A stretch of 64,000 nt of DNA, taken from assembly GCF_014635285.1 (NCBI RefSeq), contig NZ_BMCR01000003.1, forward strand, positions 620,001 to 684,000. The letters run 5' to 3'. The stretch is from Stappia taiwanensis (GTDB taxonomy: Bacteria; Pseudomonadota; Alphaproteobacteria; Rhizobiales; Stappiaceae). Positions 45,903-54,484 of the stretch are shown here, in pieces. Numbering within the stretch: the stretch's first letter is position 1; every line of letters begins with the position of its first letter. The notes beneath the pieces are model-generated. The model did no database searches. It had not been told where the DNA came from and saw only the letters and a list, made by a program, of their open reading frames with translations. The translations under genes and the position numbers were made by a program.

Positions 45903-46337
45903 ATGAAAGCCATTTCTCTCGTTTCCGCAGTCCTTCTTGCCCTGGCGCCGGTCGCGGCCCCGGCCGCCGCCGGGGGCGACAAGCCACAGATTGCCGGGAC
46001 CTGGCGCATCGCCGCCCTTGCCACCTCCGGCGGTGCGCTGGTCGATCTCGACCTCGCCCTTGCCGCCCGCACCGAGGTGGTGGTCGACCGTCATGGCCTG
46101 TGGAGCGCTTCGGCCGGCTGCAATCGGCTGCGCGGCACGCTGGAGCAGGATGGTCTCGATCTCAAGGTGTCGGACAAGGTGATGGCGACACGGATGGCCT
46201 GTGAGGGCGTTGCCGGCGATCTGGAGCGGCGGTTCATGAAGTTCTTCCCCGCAGCGGTCAAGGTCGACGGCATGCCGCAGCGGTTGCTTCTGCGCGATGG
46301 CGCGGGCGCTGCCGTGGTGCTGCTGGTCGGCAAGTAA
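45903..46337 (+). CDS. META domain protein, HslJ-like, exported
   Basis: A 144-residue periplasmic protein. A signal peptide (about 1-24, LVSAVLLALAPVAAPAAA) precedes one META domain with IAGTWRI, the SASAGCNRLRGT motif and VMATRMAC, which are the three family landmarks. E. coli HslJ and related META proteins are linked to heat or novobiocin tolerance, with no known enzymatic activity. ATG 45903 is chosen because it starts the signal peptide; an open frame continues upstream without conservation. Confidence 0.83.
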   Translation: MKAISLVSAVLLALAPVAAPAAAGGDKPQIAGTWRIAALATSGGALVDLDLALAARTEVVVDRHGLWSASAGCNRLRGTLEQDGLDLKVSDKVMATRMACEGVAGDLERRFMKFFPAAVKVDGMPQRLLLRDGAGAAVVLLVGK

Positions 46338-46362
46338 CCGTTCCGCCTCCCACGCCGCGTCC

Positions 46363-46393
46363 TCCCGGACGTAAGCGCAGCGGAGATCCGGGA
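46363..46393. repeat. REP-like palindromic element
   Basis: TCCCGGA (46363-46369) and TCCGGGA (46387-46393) flank a 17-nt centre, GTAAGCGCAGCGGAG in its core. Elements of this kind recur in intergenic spaces of many alphaproteobacteria. It is the only copy recognised in the window. Confidence 0.5.
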
Positions 46394-46493
46394 TCGGAGA
46401 GCCCCCGCTTGTCGGTTTCCAGTCTTCTGAAAACGTTGGCCCTCCAGCTCCTGGCTCGGGGGGCGGCCTCAAAAAATTCTGGCCCAAACGCTG

Positions 46494-46516
46494 ACGGGCG
46501 GCCACTGGCCGCCCGT
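46494..46516. terminator. Hairpin terminator after the fad operon
   Basis: ACGGGCGGCC (46494-46503) pairs perfectly with GGCCGCCCGT (46507-46516) around loop ACT. It stands 36 bp past the stop of the last minus-strand fad gene and also behind the plus-strand META gene. U content after the stem is low on both strands. Confidence 0.55.
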
Positions 46517-46551
46517 TTGCGTGTGTCGAATGCTGCCGGTTCCAGCGTGGA

Positions 46552-48768
46552 TCAGGCGGCCTTCTGCTCCTCGGCGTTTTTTTCCGGCGCAAACCGCGTG
46601 TAGAAGCGCTCGTCGGTCTTGGCCATGTCGCGCAGCAGCTTGTTCGGCTTGAAACGCGGTCCCCATTTCTTGGTGAACTTGCGGCACAGCTCGGTGAAGG
46701 CGGCGGTGCCCATGCCGTCGATGTAGGAGATGGTGCCGCCGGTGAAGGGTGCGAAGCCGAAGCCGAGGATCGACCCCACATCCGCCTCGCGCACGTCCGT
46801 CAGGCATTTCTCCTCGAAGATCCGCGCGGTCTCCAGCGCCTGCATCACCAGGAAGCGCTGCTTCAGCTCCTCCACCGAGAAGGCGGAAGCGGGCTTGGGC
46901 TTGCCGGTCACCTCCGGGATGCCCGGCCACAGCGACTTGTCGCGGCCGTCGTAGTCGTAGAACCCCTTGCCGTTCTTGCGGCCGAAGCGCTCGCGCTTCA
47001 CCACCATCTCTTCCAGGATGTTGTCGAGCGGCCCTTCCACGTATTTCACGCCGAGATCCTTGCGGGTGGCGGAGACGATCTTCCAGGCCAGATCGAGCGC
47101 CACCTCGTCGCCGAGCGACAGCGGACCGACCGGCATTCCGGCCATCCGGCCGCAGTTTTCGATCATCGCCGCCGGCACCCCGTCGGCCAGCATCATCAGG
47201 CCTTCGCGAATGTAGGTCATCACCACCCGCGAGGTGTAGAAGCCGCGCGAGTCGTTGACCACGATCGGCGTCTTCTTGATCGCCTTGATGTAGTCCAGCG
47301 CCATGGCCAGCGCCTTGTCGCCGGTCTTCTTGCCCATGATCACTTCCACCAGCATCATCTTGTCGACGGGCGAGAAGAAGTGGATGCCGATGAAGTTCTT
47401 CGGTCGCTTCGAAGCTTCCGCCAGCGAGGAAATCGGCAGGGTGGAGGTGTTGGAGGCGTAGATGGCGCGCGGCTTCAGCACCGCCTCGGCCTTCTCCGTC
47501 ACCACCCGCTTGATCTCCCGATCCTCGAACACCGCCTCGATCACCAGATCGCAATCGGCGAGAAGATCGTAATCCGCCGTTGGCGTGATCCGCGCCAGCA
47601 GTTGCTCCTTGTCCTCGGCGGTGGCGCGGCCGCGCTGCACCGCCTTGCTGACGAGCTGGTCCGAATGGGCCTTGCCCTTGTCGGCCGCTTCCTGATCCCG
47701 GTCGATCAGCACCACGTCGATGCCGGCCTTGGCGGTGACATAGGCAATGCCCGCGCCCATGAAGCCTGCACCGAGAATGCCGATCTTGCGGATCTTGTTG
47801 GGCTTGATGTCCTCCGGCCGCCGCGCGCCCTTGTTCAGCTCCTGCATGGAGACGAACAGCGAGCGGATCATGGCCGCTGCCTCCGGCGATTGCAGCACAT
47901 GGGCGAAGTAGCGGCTTTCGACGGTCAGCGCCTGATCCATCGGCAGTTGCAGCCCTTCGTAGACCGACTGCAGGATGCCGCGCGCACCCGGGTAGTTGTC
48001 ATGGGTCTCGCGCCGGTAGATGGCGTTCGCCGCCGGCCAGAACTGGAAGCCGGCGGGGGAGTAGATCGGGCCGTTCGGCAGCTTGAAGCCCTTCTTGTCC
48101 CAGGGCTTCACCGGGTCGACGCCATCCTTCAGCATCCGCACGGCGGTCGCCACCAGCTTCTTCGCCGGCGCGATCTCGTCGACCAGCTTCATCGCCTTCG
48201 CCTTGTCGGCGGACAGGGTCCTGCCCTGCAGCAGGAACTGCAGGCCCGGCTGAGCCTCGGCCATGCGCATCACCCGCTGGGTGCCGCCGGCGCCGGGGAA
48301 CAGGCCCACCTTGATTTCCGGCAGGGCCATCTTGACCGCATCGCCCTCGGCGGCGACCCGGGCATGACAGGCCAGTGCCAGCTCCGTCGCCCCGCCCATG
48401 CAGGTGCCGTTGATCGCCGCGACGAACGGCTTGCCGCAGGTCTCCAGCTTGCGGAAGATCAGCGTCAGGCGCCGGGAGCCGTCGAACAGGAGCTTGGCCG
48501 CACCTTCCGGGTCCTTGCTGCGCTGGCCGTGAAACTCGCGCAGCAGCCCCTCCAGCATGGTCAGGTCGGCGCCGCCGGAAAAGGTCGGCTTGCCGGAGGC
48601 GATCACCGCGCCGGTGATGGCCTCGTCCTCGGCGACCCGGTCGACGATCGCGTCCAGGTCGTCCATCACGGTGATGTCGATCACATTCATCGACTTGCCG
48701 GCCATGTCCCAGACAATGTGGGCAATGCCATCGGCGTCGACGTCAAGGGTGAAGTTCTTGTAAGTCAT
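46552..48768 (-). CDS. fadJ: FadJ-type trifunctional fatty acid oxidation enzyme (enoyl-CoA hydratase / 3-hydroxyacyl-CoA dehydrogenase)
   Basis: A 738-residue two-domain enzyme for the middle steps of beta-oxidation. The N-terminal crotonase domain (about 1-200) has the oxyanion segments SGGADLTML and [16 protein letters not shown] and the catalytic glutamates in [13 protein letters not shown]. The NAD domain begins at about 330 with [17 protein letters not shown] and has the catalytic His in [11 protein letters not shown]; a C-terminal dehydrogenase domain follows. Last gene of the fad operon, 23 bp after the thiolase. It could equally be called fadB-like. Confidence 0.92.
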   Translation of the reverse strand: MTYKNFTLDVDADGIAHIVWDMAGKSMNVIDITVMDDLDAIVDRVAEDEAITGAVIASGKPTFSGGADLTMLEGLLREFHGQRSKDPEGAAKLLFDGSRRLTLIFRKLETCGKPFVAAINGTCMGGATELALACHARVAAEGDAVKMALPEIKVGLFPGAGGTQRVMRMAEAQPGLQFLLQGRTLSADKAKAMKLVDEIAPAKKLVATAVRMLKDGVDPVKPWDKKGFKLPNGPIYSPAGFQFWPAANAIYRRETHDNYPGARGILQSVYEGLQLPMDQALTVESRYFAHVLQSPEAAAMIRSLFVSMQELNKGARRPEDIKPNKIRKIGILGAGFMGAGIAYVTAKAGIDVVLIDRDQEAADKGKAHSDQLVSKAVQRGRATAEDKEQLLARITPTADYDLLADCDLVIEAVFEDREIKRVVTEKAEAVLKPRAIYASNTSTLPISSLAEASKRPKNFIGIHFFSPVDKMMLVEVIMGKKTGDKALAMALDYIKAIKKTPIVVNDSRGFYTSRVVMTYIREGLMMLADGVPAAMIENCGRMAGMPVGPLSLGDEVALDLAWKIVSATRKDLGVKYVEGPLDNILEEMVVKRERFGRKNGKGFYDYDGRDKSLWPGIPEVTGKPKPASAFSVEELKQRFLVMQALETARIFEEKCLTDVREADVGSILGFGFAPFTGGTISYIDGMGTAAFTELCRKFTKKWGPRFKPNKLLRDMAKTDERFYTRFAPEKNAEEQKAA

Positions 48769-48791
48769 AGGGTAATCCTCCGCGTCCGCCG

Positions 48792-50000
48792 TCACACTCG
48801 CTCGATGATCGTCGCCGTGCCCATGCCGGCGCCGATGCACAGGGTGACCAGCGCGGTGTTGAGATCGCGCCGCTCCAACTCGTCCAGAACCGTGCCGAGG
48901 ATCATCGCCCCGGTCGCCCCGAGCGGGTGGCCAAGGGCAATGGCGCCGCCGTTCACATTGACGATATCCGCGTCGAGATCGAAGGCCTGACGGTAGCGCA
49001 GCACCACCGAGGCGAAGGCCTCGTTGATTTCGAACAGGTCGATGTCCGACAGCGACATCTTCGCCGAGGCGAGCAGCTTCTCGGTGACATCCACCGGCCC
49101 GGTCAGCATCAGGGCCGGTTCGGAGCCGATGTTGGCAAAGGCCTTGATCCGCGCCCGCGGCGTCAGCCCGGCCTTGCGCCCGGCCCGGCGGTTGCCGATC
49201 AGGATGGCCGAAGCGCCGTCGACGATGCCGGAGGAATTGCCCGCGTGGTGCACGTGGCGCAGCTTTTCCAGTTCCGGATGGGCCTGGATGGCGACCGCGT
49301 CGAAGCCGCCCATGGCGCCCATCATCTCGAAGGAGGCATTGAGCGAGGCCAGCGACTGCATGTCCGTTTCCGGACGCATGTGCTCGTCGCGGTCAAGGAT
49401 CGTCAGACCGTTGATGTCCTTCACCGGGGTCACCGAGCGGGAGAAATAGCCCTGGTCCCAGGCATGGGCGGCGCGGCGCTGGCTCTCCGCCGCGTAGGCG
49501 TCGACGTCGTCGCGGGTAAAGCCGTATTTGGTGGCGATCAGGTCGGCGGAAACGCCCTGCGGCATGAAATAGGAGGGCAGGGCCACCTGCGGATCGACCG
49601 GCCAGGCACCGCCGCTGGCGCCGATGCCGATGCGGCTCATGGATTCCACCCCGCCGGCGACCACAAGGTCATGCTGGCCGGACATCACCTGGGCCGCGCC
49701 GAAATTCACCGCGTCGAGGCCGGAGGCGCAGAAGCGGTTGATCTGGATACCGGGGACGGACTGGTCGTAGCCGGCGGCGAACACCGCTGCGCGGGCCACA
49801 TCGCCGCCGGCCTCGCCGATCGGATCGACGCAGCCGAGCACCACGTCGTCCACCTGTGCGGTGTCCAGCGTGTTGCGGTCGCGGATTTCCTCCAGCACGC
49901 CGGCGGCGAGCCGCACCGCCGGCACTTCATGCAGGGAGCCGTCCTTCTTGCCGCGTCCGCGCGGCGTGCGAACATGATCGAATATCAGTGCATCGGCCAT
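48792..50000 (-). CDS. fadA: Acetyl-CoA acyltransferase (thiolase)
   Basis: A 402-residue thiolase that cleaves 3-ketoacyl-CoA with CoA. The nucleophile Cys91 is in NRFCASGLD, the active His in [15 protein letters not shown], and the second cysteine in [17 protein letters not shown] stands 6 nt before ATG 50000. It lies between the acyl-CoA dehydrogenases and fadJ, the typical place for FadA/FadI. Confidence 0.93.
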   Translation of the reverse strand: MADALIFDHVRTPRGRGKKDGSLHEVPAVRLAAGVLEEIRDRNTLDTAQVDDVVLGCVDPIGEAGGDVARAAVFAAGYDQSVPGIQINRFCASGLDAVNFGAAQVMSGQHDLVVAGGVESMSRIGIGASGGAWPVDPQVALPSYFMPQGVSADLIATKYGFTRDDVDAYAAESQRRAAHAWDQGYFSRSVTPVKDINGLTILDRDEHMRPETDMQSLASLNASFEMMGAMGGFDAVAIQAHPELEKLRHVHHAGNSSGIVDGASAILIGNRRAGRKAGLTPRARIKAFANIGSEPALMLTGPVDVTEKLLASAKMSLSDIDLFEINEAFASVVLRYRQAFDLDADIVNVNGGAIALGHPLGATGAMILGTVLDELERRDLNTALVTLCIGAGMGTATIIERV

Positions 50001-50042
50001 GAAAGTCTCCTTGTTGAACAAATGGGTGCGAGGGGCCGGCGG

Positions 50043-51200
50043 CTACAGGCTGCGGGCGATCAGCACCTTCATGATTTCATTGGTGCCGGCGTAGATGCGC
50101 TGTACGCGGGCATCGGCGAACAGGCGGGAAATCGGATATTCGTTCATGTATCCGTAGCCGCCGAAGAACTGCAGGCATTCGTCCATCACCTTCATCTGAA
50201 GGTCGGTGGTCCAGTATTTGGCCATCGAGGCGGTGACGCTGTCGAGCTGGCCGGCGACATGGCGGGCGATGCAATCGTTGACGAACACCTGGCCGATGGT
50301 GGCTTCGGTCTTGAGCTCCGCCAGCTTGAACTGGGTGTTCTGGAAATCAAGCACCCGCTTGCCAAACGCCTTGCGCTCTTTGACGTAGTCGAGGGTGAGG
50401 GCAAGGGCGCGCTCGATCGCCGCCATCGCCTGCACGGCGACCAGAAGCCGCTCCTGCGGCAGTTGCTCCATCAACTGATAGAAGCCCTGTCCCTCTTCCG
50501 GGCCGATCAGCGCATCGGCGGGCACGCGCATGTCGTCGAAAAAAAGCTCCGAGGTGTCGTTGCCCTTGAAGCCGAGCTTGTCGAGATTGCGGCCACGGCG
50601 GAAGCCTTCCACCGTGTCGGTCTCCACCGCGAACAGCGATACCCCCTTGGCGCCGGCGGACGGGTCGGTCTTGGCGACGACGATCACCAGATTGGCGAGC
50701 TGGCCGTTGGTGATGAAGGTCTTGGAGCCGTTGAGGAGATACTGATTGCCATCGCGCACGGCAGAGGTACGCACCGCCTGGAGATCCGAGCCCGCGCCCG
50801 GTTCGGTCATGGCGATGGCGCCGATCAGCTTGCCGGAGGCGAGCCCGGGGAGCCAGCGCTTCTTCTGCTCCGGCGAGCCGTAGTGCTGGATGTAGGGGGC
50901 GACAATCGCCGAATGCAGGGCGATGCCGAAATGGTCGAACCCGGCGAGGCCGAGCCGGCGGATGATCACCGCGTCATGGGCGAAGCTGCCACCGGACCCG
51001 CCAAGCTCTTCCGGTGCGGCGGGGCAGAGAAAGCCGCCCGCGCCGGTCTTTTCCCAGGCGGCGCGGGTGACGCTTCCGGCCTCGACCCAGCTTTCATAGT
51101 CGGGCGCGATGTCCCGCTCCAGAAACCGGGCGAAGGCGTCATCGAGCAGCGTCAGGTCTTCGCTCATCCAGGTAGGCGGCGGCACAATCGGAGCTGTCAC
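50043..51200 (-). CDS. Acyl-CoA dehydrogenase, LCAD-like
   Basis: A 385-residue FAD-dependent acyl-CoA dehydrogenase. The FAD/substrate segment AMTEPGAGSDLQ and the C-terminal RIYAGTNEIMK are seen. The usual catalytic YEGT glutamate is replaced (YAGT), but E250 in LPQERL is the alternative base known from long-chain and isovaleryl-CoA dehydrogenases, so the enzyme should be active. GTG 51200 has GGAGGA 8-10 nt upstream. It lies between the two other fad genes and probably oxidises long-chain or branched acyl-CoA. Confidence 0.88.
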   Translation of the reverse strand: MTAPIVPPPTWMSEDLTLLDDAFARFLERDIAPDYESWVEAGSVTRAAWEKTGAGGFLCPAAPEELGGSGGSFAHDAVIIRRLGLAGFDHFGIALHSAIVAPYIQHYGSPEQKKRWLPGLASGKLIGAIAMTEPGAGSDLQAVRTSAVRDGNQYLLNGSKTFITNGQLANLVIVVAKTDPSAGAKGVSLFAVETDTVEGFRRGRNLDKLGFKGNDTSELFFDDMRVPADALIGPEEGQGFYQLMEQLPQERLLVAVQAMAAIERALALTLDYVKERKAFGKRVLDFQNTQFKLAELKTEATIGQVFVNDCIARHVAGQLDSVTASMAKYWTTDLQMKVMDECLQFFGGYGYMNEYPISRLFADARVQRIYAGTNEIMKVLIARSL

Positions 51201-51300
51201 GTCATTTTCCTCCCGAAAAGGACGGCGGCGGCGCCCGGTTGCCGGACATACGGTCCGGGCGCTCATGTGATGTGGGGTGACCCCGGCGGGCGGGAAAGGC

Positions 51301-53097
51301 CTAGAAGGCCTCCGCCGCCAGGCTCATCATCGTGTCCGCGCCGGCCTCGATCCGGGCGCGGCGCACGCCGGTCTCGGGCATGTGCCGCTCCATGAAGTGG
51401 CGGGCCAGCGTCAGCTTGGTCTCGTGGAAGGCCGGATCGCTCGCCCCGCCATCGGCCAGCGCCTTGGCCGAGCATTTGGCCATCCGCGCCCACATGAAGC
51501 CGAGCGCCACCGTGCCGAACAGATGCATGTAGTCGGTCGATCCGGCTCCGGCGTTGTCCGGCTTGGCCATGGCGTTGTTCATGAACCACATGGTGGCCTT
51601 TTGCAGATCGTCGAGCCCGGTCTTGAGCGGGGCAAGCAGCGGCGCCAGCTCTTCGTTGCCGCTGTTTTCCTCAAGGAACGTGCCGACCTCGCCGAAGAAG
51701 GCCATCACCGCGCGGCCGCCGTTGCGCGGCAGCTTGCGGCCGACCAGATCCAGCGCCTGGATGCCGTTGGCGCCCTCGTAGATCATGGTGATGCGGGCAT
51801 CGCGCACGAACTGCGACATGCCCCATTCCTCGATATAGCCGTGTCCGCCGAGCATCTGCTGCGCGGCGACCGCATTGTCGAAGCCGGTGTCGGTGAGCAC
51901 GCCCTTGATGATCGGCGTCATCAGGCCCATGTGGTCGTCGGCCGCCTGCCGCTCCGCCTCGTCGTCCGAGCGGTGGGAGACGTCCGATTTCAGCGCGGTC
52001 CACAGGACCAGCGCCCGGGCCGCCTCGTTGAAGGCGCGGATCGACATCAGCGTCCGGCGCACGTCCGGATGGACGATGATCGGATCGGCCGGGCCGTCCG
52101 GGTTGCGGGGGCCGTCGAGCGCGCGGCCCTGCAGCCGGTCGCGGGCATAGGCGACGGCGTTCTGATAGGCGACCACCGACTGGGACAGCCCCTGGATGCC
52201 GACCGCCAGCCGCGCCTCGTTCATCATCACGAACATGGCGTTCAGCCCGCGATGTTCCTCGCCGACCAGCCAGCCGGTCGCCCCGTCGTAGTTCATCACG
52301 CAGGTGGCATTGCCGTGAATGCCCATCTTCTCTTCCAGCGCGCCGCAGGAGACCGGGTTGCGCTCGCCCGGGTTGCCATCGGCATCGGGCAGGAATTTCG
52401 GCACCACGAACAGGGAAATGCCCTTGGTGCCCTCCGGCGCGCCTTCGATCCGCGCCAGCACCAGGTGGACGATGTTCGAGGTCAGGTCGTGCTCGCCGGC
52501 AGAAATGAAGATCTTCTGGCCGGAAATCTTGTAGCTGCCATCGCCCTGGGGCACGGCCTTGGACTTGATCAGCCCCAGATCGGTGCCGCAATGGGGCTCG
52601 GTCAGGTTCATGGTGCCGGACCATTCGCCGGCGGCCAGCTTGGGCAGGTAGAGCGCCTTCTGCTCCTCGGTGCCATGCACCAGCAGCGCGGCAGCAGCGC
52701 CCTGCGACAGGCCCGGATACATGCCCCAGGCCAGGTTGGCGCTGGAGATGAACTCCTGAATGATGCTGTTGAGCGTGGTCGGCAGCCCCTGGCCGCCATA
52801 GGCCTCGGGCATCGACAGGGCGATCCAGCCATTGTCGCGGTAGGTGCGGTAGGCCTCGTCAAAGCCCTTCGGCGTCGTCACCGAGCCATCGTCCTGGCGG
52901 GTGCAGCCTTGCTTGTCGCCCACGGCGTTGAGCGGCGTCAGCACTTCCTCGCAAAAGCGCGCACCCTCTCCCAGGATCGCCTCGATCAGATCGGGCGTCG
53001 CCTCGCCAAAGCCTGGCAGGTTGCTGTGACGCTCGAACCCCAGAACGTCGTTCAGCAGAAACAGGACATCCTGAACTGGTGCTGTGTAACTCGGCAT
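51301..53097 (-). CDS. Acyl-CoA dehydrogenase with C-terminal extension (FadE-like)
   Basis: A 598-residue acyl-CoA dehydrogenase of the long group. The N-terminal region [18 protein letters not shown] is typical. The FAD-binding segment [12 protein letters not shown] and the catalytic glutamate in [12 protein letters not shown] are intact, and a C-terminal domain of about 150 residues follows. First gene of the fad operon; a sigma-70-like promoter and an inverted repeat lie just upstream. It starts fatty acid oxidation by forming the trans-2-enoyl-CoA. A matching electron-transfer flavoprotein is not in the window. Confidence 0.9.
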   Translation of the reverse strand: MPSYTAPVQDVLFLLNDVLGFERHSNLPGFGEATPDLIEAILGEGARFCEEVLTPLNAVGDKQGCTRQDDGSVTTPKGFDEAYRTYRDNGWIALSMPEAYGGQGLPTTLNSIIQEFISSANLAWGMYPGLSQGAAAALLVHGTEEQKALYLPKLAAGEWSGTMNLTEPHCGTDLGLIKSKAVPQGDGSYKISGQKIFISAGEHDLTSNIVHLVLARIEGAPEGTKGISLFVVPKFLPDADGNPGERNPVSCGALEEKMGIHGNATCVMNYDGATGWLVGEEHRGLNAMFVMMNEARLAVGIQGLSQSVVAYQNAVAYARDRLQGRALDGPRNPDGPADPIIVHPDVRRTLMSIRAFNEAARALVLWTALKSDVSHRSDDEAERQAADDHMGLMTPIIKGVLTDTGFDNAVAAQQMLGGHGYIEEWGMSQFVRDARITMIYEGANGIQALDLVGRKLPRNGGRAVMAFFGEVGTFLEENSGNEELAPLLAPLKTGLDDLQKATMWFMNNAMAKPDNAGAGSTDYMHLFGTVALGFMWARMAKCSAKALADGGASDPAFHETKLTLARHFMERHMPETGVRRARIEAGADTMMSLAAEAF

Positions 53098-53156
53098 TCG
53101 CGTCGCCCTCCCGGCATGTTCCGTGGCCCGTCCCATGGGCCGCTTGTCCTTGAAGT

Positions 53157-53176
53157 TGACGTTTCCGTAAACGTCA
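53157..53176. promoter_or_regulatory. Operator candidate downstream of the fad promoter
   Basis: TGACGTTTCCGTAAACGTCA: perfect 8-bp arms TGACGTTT and AAACGTCA around CCGT. It lies just after the predicted start point (about +3 to +22). TTCCG-YAAACGT (53163-53174) recurs before the merR gene (54225-54236). Probably bound by the MerR protein. Confidence 0.65.
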
Positions 53177-53185
53177 CCTTGTGGG

Positions 53186-53214
53186 GTTATACGGCGTGGA
53201 GCGGAGCGGGGCAA
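53186..53214 (-). promoter_or_regulatory. Probable fad operon promoter
   Basis: On the minus strand: TTGCCC (53214-53209), 17-bp spacer, TATAAC (53191-53186). The expected start is near 53179, about 80 bp before the first acyl-CoA dehydrogenase ATG. Confidence 0.55.
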
Positions 53215-53537
53215 GATGCAACCTTGCCGATTTTCCGCTCATTTTGCATCGAAGCCGCCGATCCGGGCCGGAAAAAGGCGGAAATCCTGCAAAAACCGGC
53301 CGGATTGCGCGCGCGCAGCAAGAGAGTTTGCCGCAAATTGCGTATGCAACCAAAGAGGGGAAGAAATGTGGGGAGCGGGCGTGGGTGCCCGGTGTGCCCG
53401 GCGGCAGGGCGAAACGGCGAGCGCCGCGCGGAGCCGCGCATCGCACCTGGCGCGCGGAAAAGTGGGCGCGCGGAAAAGCGGGCGCCGGGGCGGGTCGTTC
53501 GGGGCAGGCTATTGAAAACGCGTGCCTTTCGGCTCTC

Positions 53538-53572
53538 CGATCCCGGGTCGCGTAAAGGCTTGCCCGGGATCG
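53538..53572. repeat. Inverted repeat after merR
   Basis: Perfect 10-bp arms (CGATCCCGGG and CCCGGGATCG) with a 15-nt loop, 82 bp past the merR stop. It may end merR transcription; no U-run is seen. Confidence 0.4.
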
Positions 53573-53653
53573 CGCCGGGGCGGGGCTGTTCGAAAGCCGG
53601 TCAGGGAGGGCGCCGCCCGGCTGGACGGTTGCCCGAAAGACGCTTGCGAGCGG

Positions 53654-54112
53654 TTACTCGCCCGTCTCGTTTTCCTTTTCCTTGAGCATGCCGGAGACGA
53701 TCTCGACGGTACGCCCCAGTTCCTCAATGGCCTGGTCGATGTCGCGGCGCTGCTGCACCAGAACGTCGATCTGCTCCTGGAAGCGCGAGAGGGCGACGCG
53801 AAGCTGGGTCACCTGGCCATCCCGCAGATCGTAGAGATCGAGCATGTCGAGGATTTCCGCCAGCGAGAAGCCGACCCGCTTGCCCATTAGCACCAGCTTC
53901 AGCCGCGCCCGGTCACGGCGGGTATAGATCCGGTTGAGGCCGTCCCGCTTCGGGTTGATCAGCCCCTTGTCCTCGTAAAAGCGCAAGGTGCGCAAGGTGA
54001 CGCCGAATTCCTTCGCCAGATCCCCGATGGTGAAATGGGTCTTCTTGGTGGAATCGTCCTTGGCTGCGACGGCTTCGACGATGTCGTTGTTGACCGACAG
54101 CGCTTCACTCAT
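53654..54112 (-). CDS. MerR family regulator, probable LiuR-type regulator of fatty/branched acid catabolism
   Basis: A 152-residue MerR protein. The winged HTH is THFTIGDLAKEFGVTLRTLRFYEDKGLINPKR (about 26-56, shown in part), then a dimerisation helix (about 100-140). There are no metal- or redox-sensing cysteines, so acyl-CoA-type ligands or none are likely. LiuR-class MerR regulators control acyl-CoA and leucine degradation, and the fad operon follows in the same direction. ATG 54112 is chosen; an upstream frame of 40 residues is not conserved. Regulation of the fad genes is inference from motifs and position. Confidence 0.8.
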   Translation of the reverse strand: MSEALSVNNDIVEAVAAKDDSTKKTHFTIGDLAKEFGVTLRTLRFYEDKGLINPKRDGLNRIYTRRDRARLKLVLMGKRVGFSLAEILDMLDLYDLRDGQVTQLRVALSRFQEQIDVLVQQRRDIDQAIEELGRTVEIVSGMLKEKENETGE

Positions 54113-54201
54113 GGGGCGGATCCTTGTTGATCGTCTTGTTGCGATGCAATGTGCATCGGTGTCCGGCGGGTGGCGGGTGCCTGCCGCGTCTACCTGCCAT
54201 A

Positions 54202-54245
54202 ACGTCACCTTCACAGCCAATATATTCCGCAAACGTAAGCGTCAA
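54202..54245 (-). promoter_or_regulatory. merR promoter with operator-like motifs
   Basis: Minus strand: TTGACG (54245-54240), 17 bp, TATTGG (54222-54217). In between lies ACGTTTGCGGAA (54236-54225), matching ACGTTTACGGAA at the fad promoter. AACGTCACCTT (54201-54211) also occurs at 53170-53180. This suggests shared control. Confidence 0.5.
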
Positions 54246-54317
54246 GATTGAACTGGAGGCAGGAGGTGCCGTTCGCGCGTGCGAAGCCGTGTTCCGAGGG
54301 TGATGTGGCACTACAAG

Positions 54318-54371
54318 TTTACGCTGCGTTTACCATAAGTTTCGCCCGCTTAACGGCCTGTTTACCATAAG
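54318..54371 (+). promoter_or_regulatory. Two tandem CtrA-like boxes upstream of the PodJ-like gene
   Basis: Box 1: TTTA-N7-TTTACCATAAG (54318-54339). Box 2: TTAA-N7-TTTACCATAAG (54350-54371). They are 32 bp apart, three helical turns, and share GTTTACCATAAG. The CtrA consensus is TTAA-N7-TTAA. They lie 114-167 bp before the start codon. Confidence 0.6.
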
Positions 54372-54484
54372 CGGCGACAGTTTCATGAAAGGTCCCTCGG
54401 ATCGTGCGTCGTCGCGGTGTCGTTGGGTCGCAAATCATTCTTGCGTCGCAAGGCGCGCCCAACTCAGGGTAACGAGGACCGAAC

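Larger units (their letters stand above)
53098..53653. other. 556-bp gap between fad operon and merR gene
   Basis: No gene is seen. The gap holds the fad promoter and operator (separate entries) and two repeats: a 16-bp tandem pair at 53449-53464 and 53465-53480 (GGCGCGCGGAAAAG-core) and a hairpin with 10-bp arms, CGATCCCGGG (53538-53547) and CCCGGGATCG (53563-53572). Confidence 0.6.
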
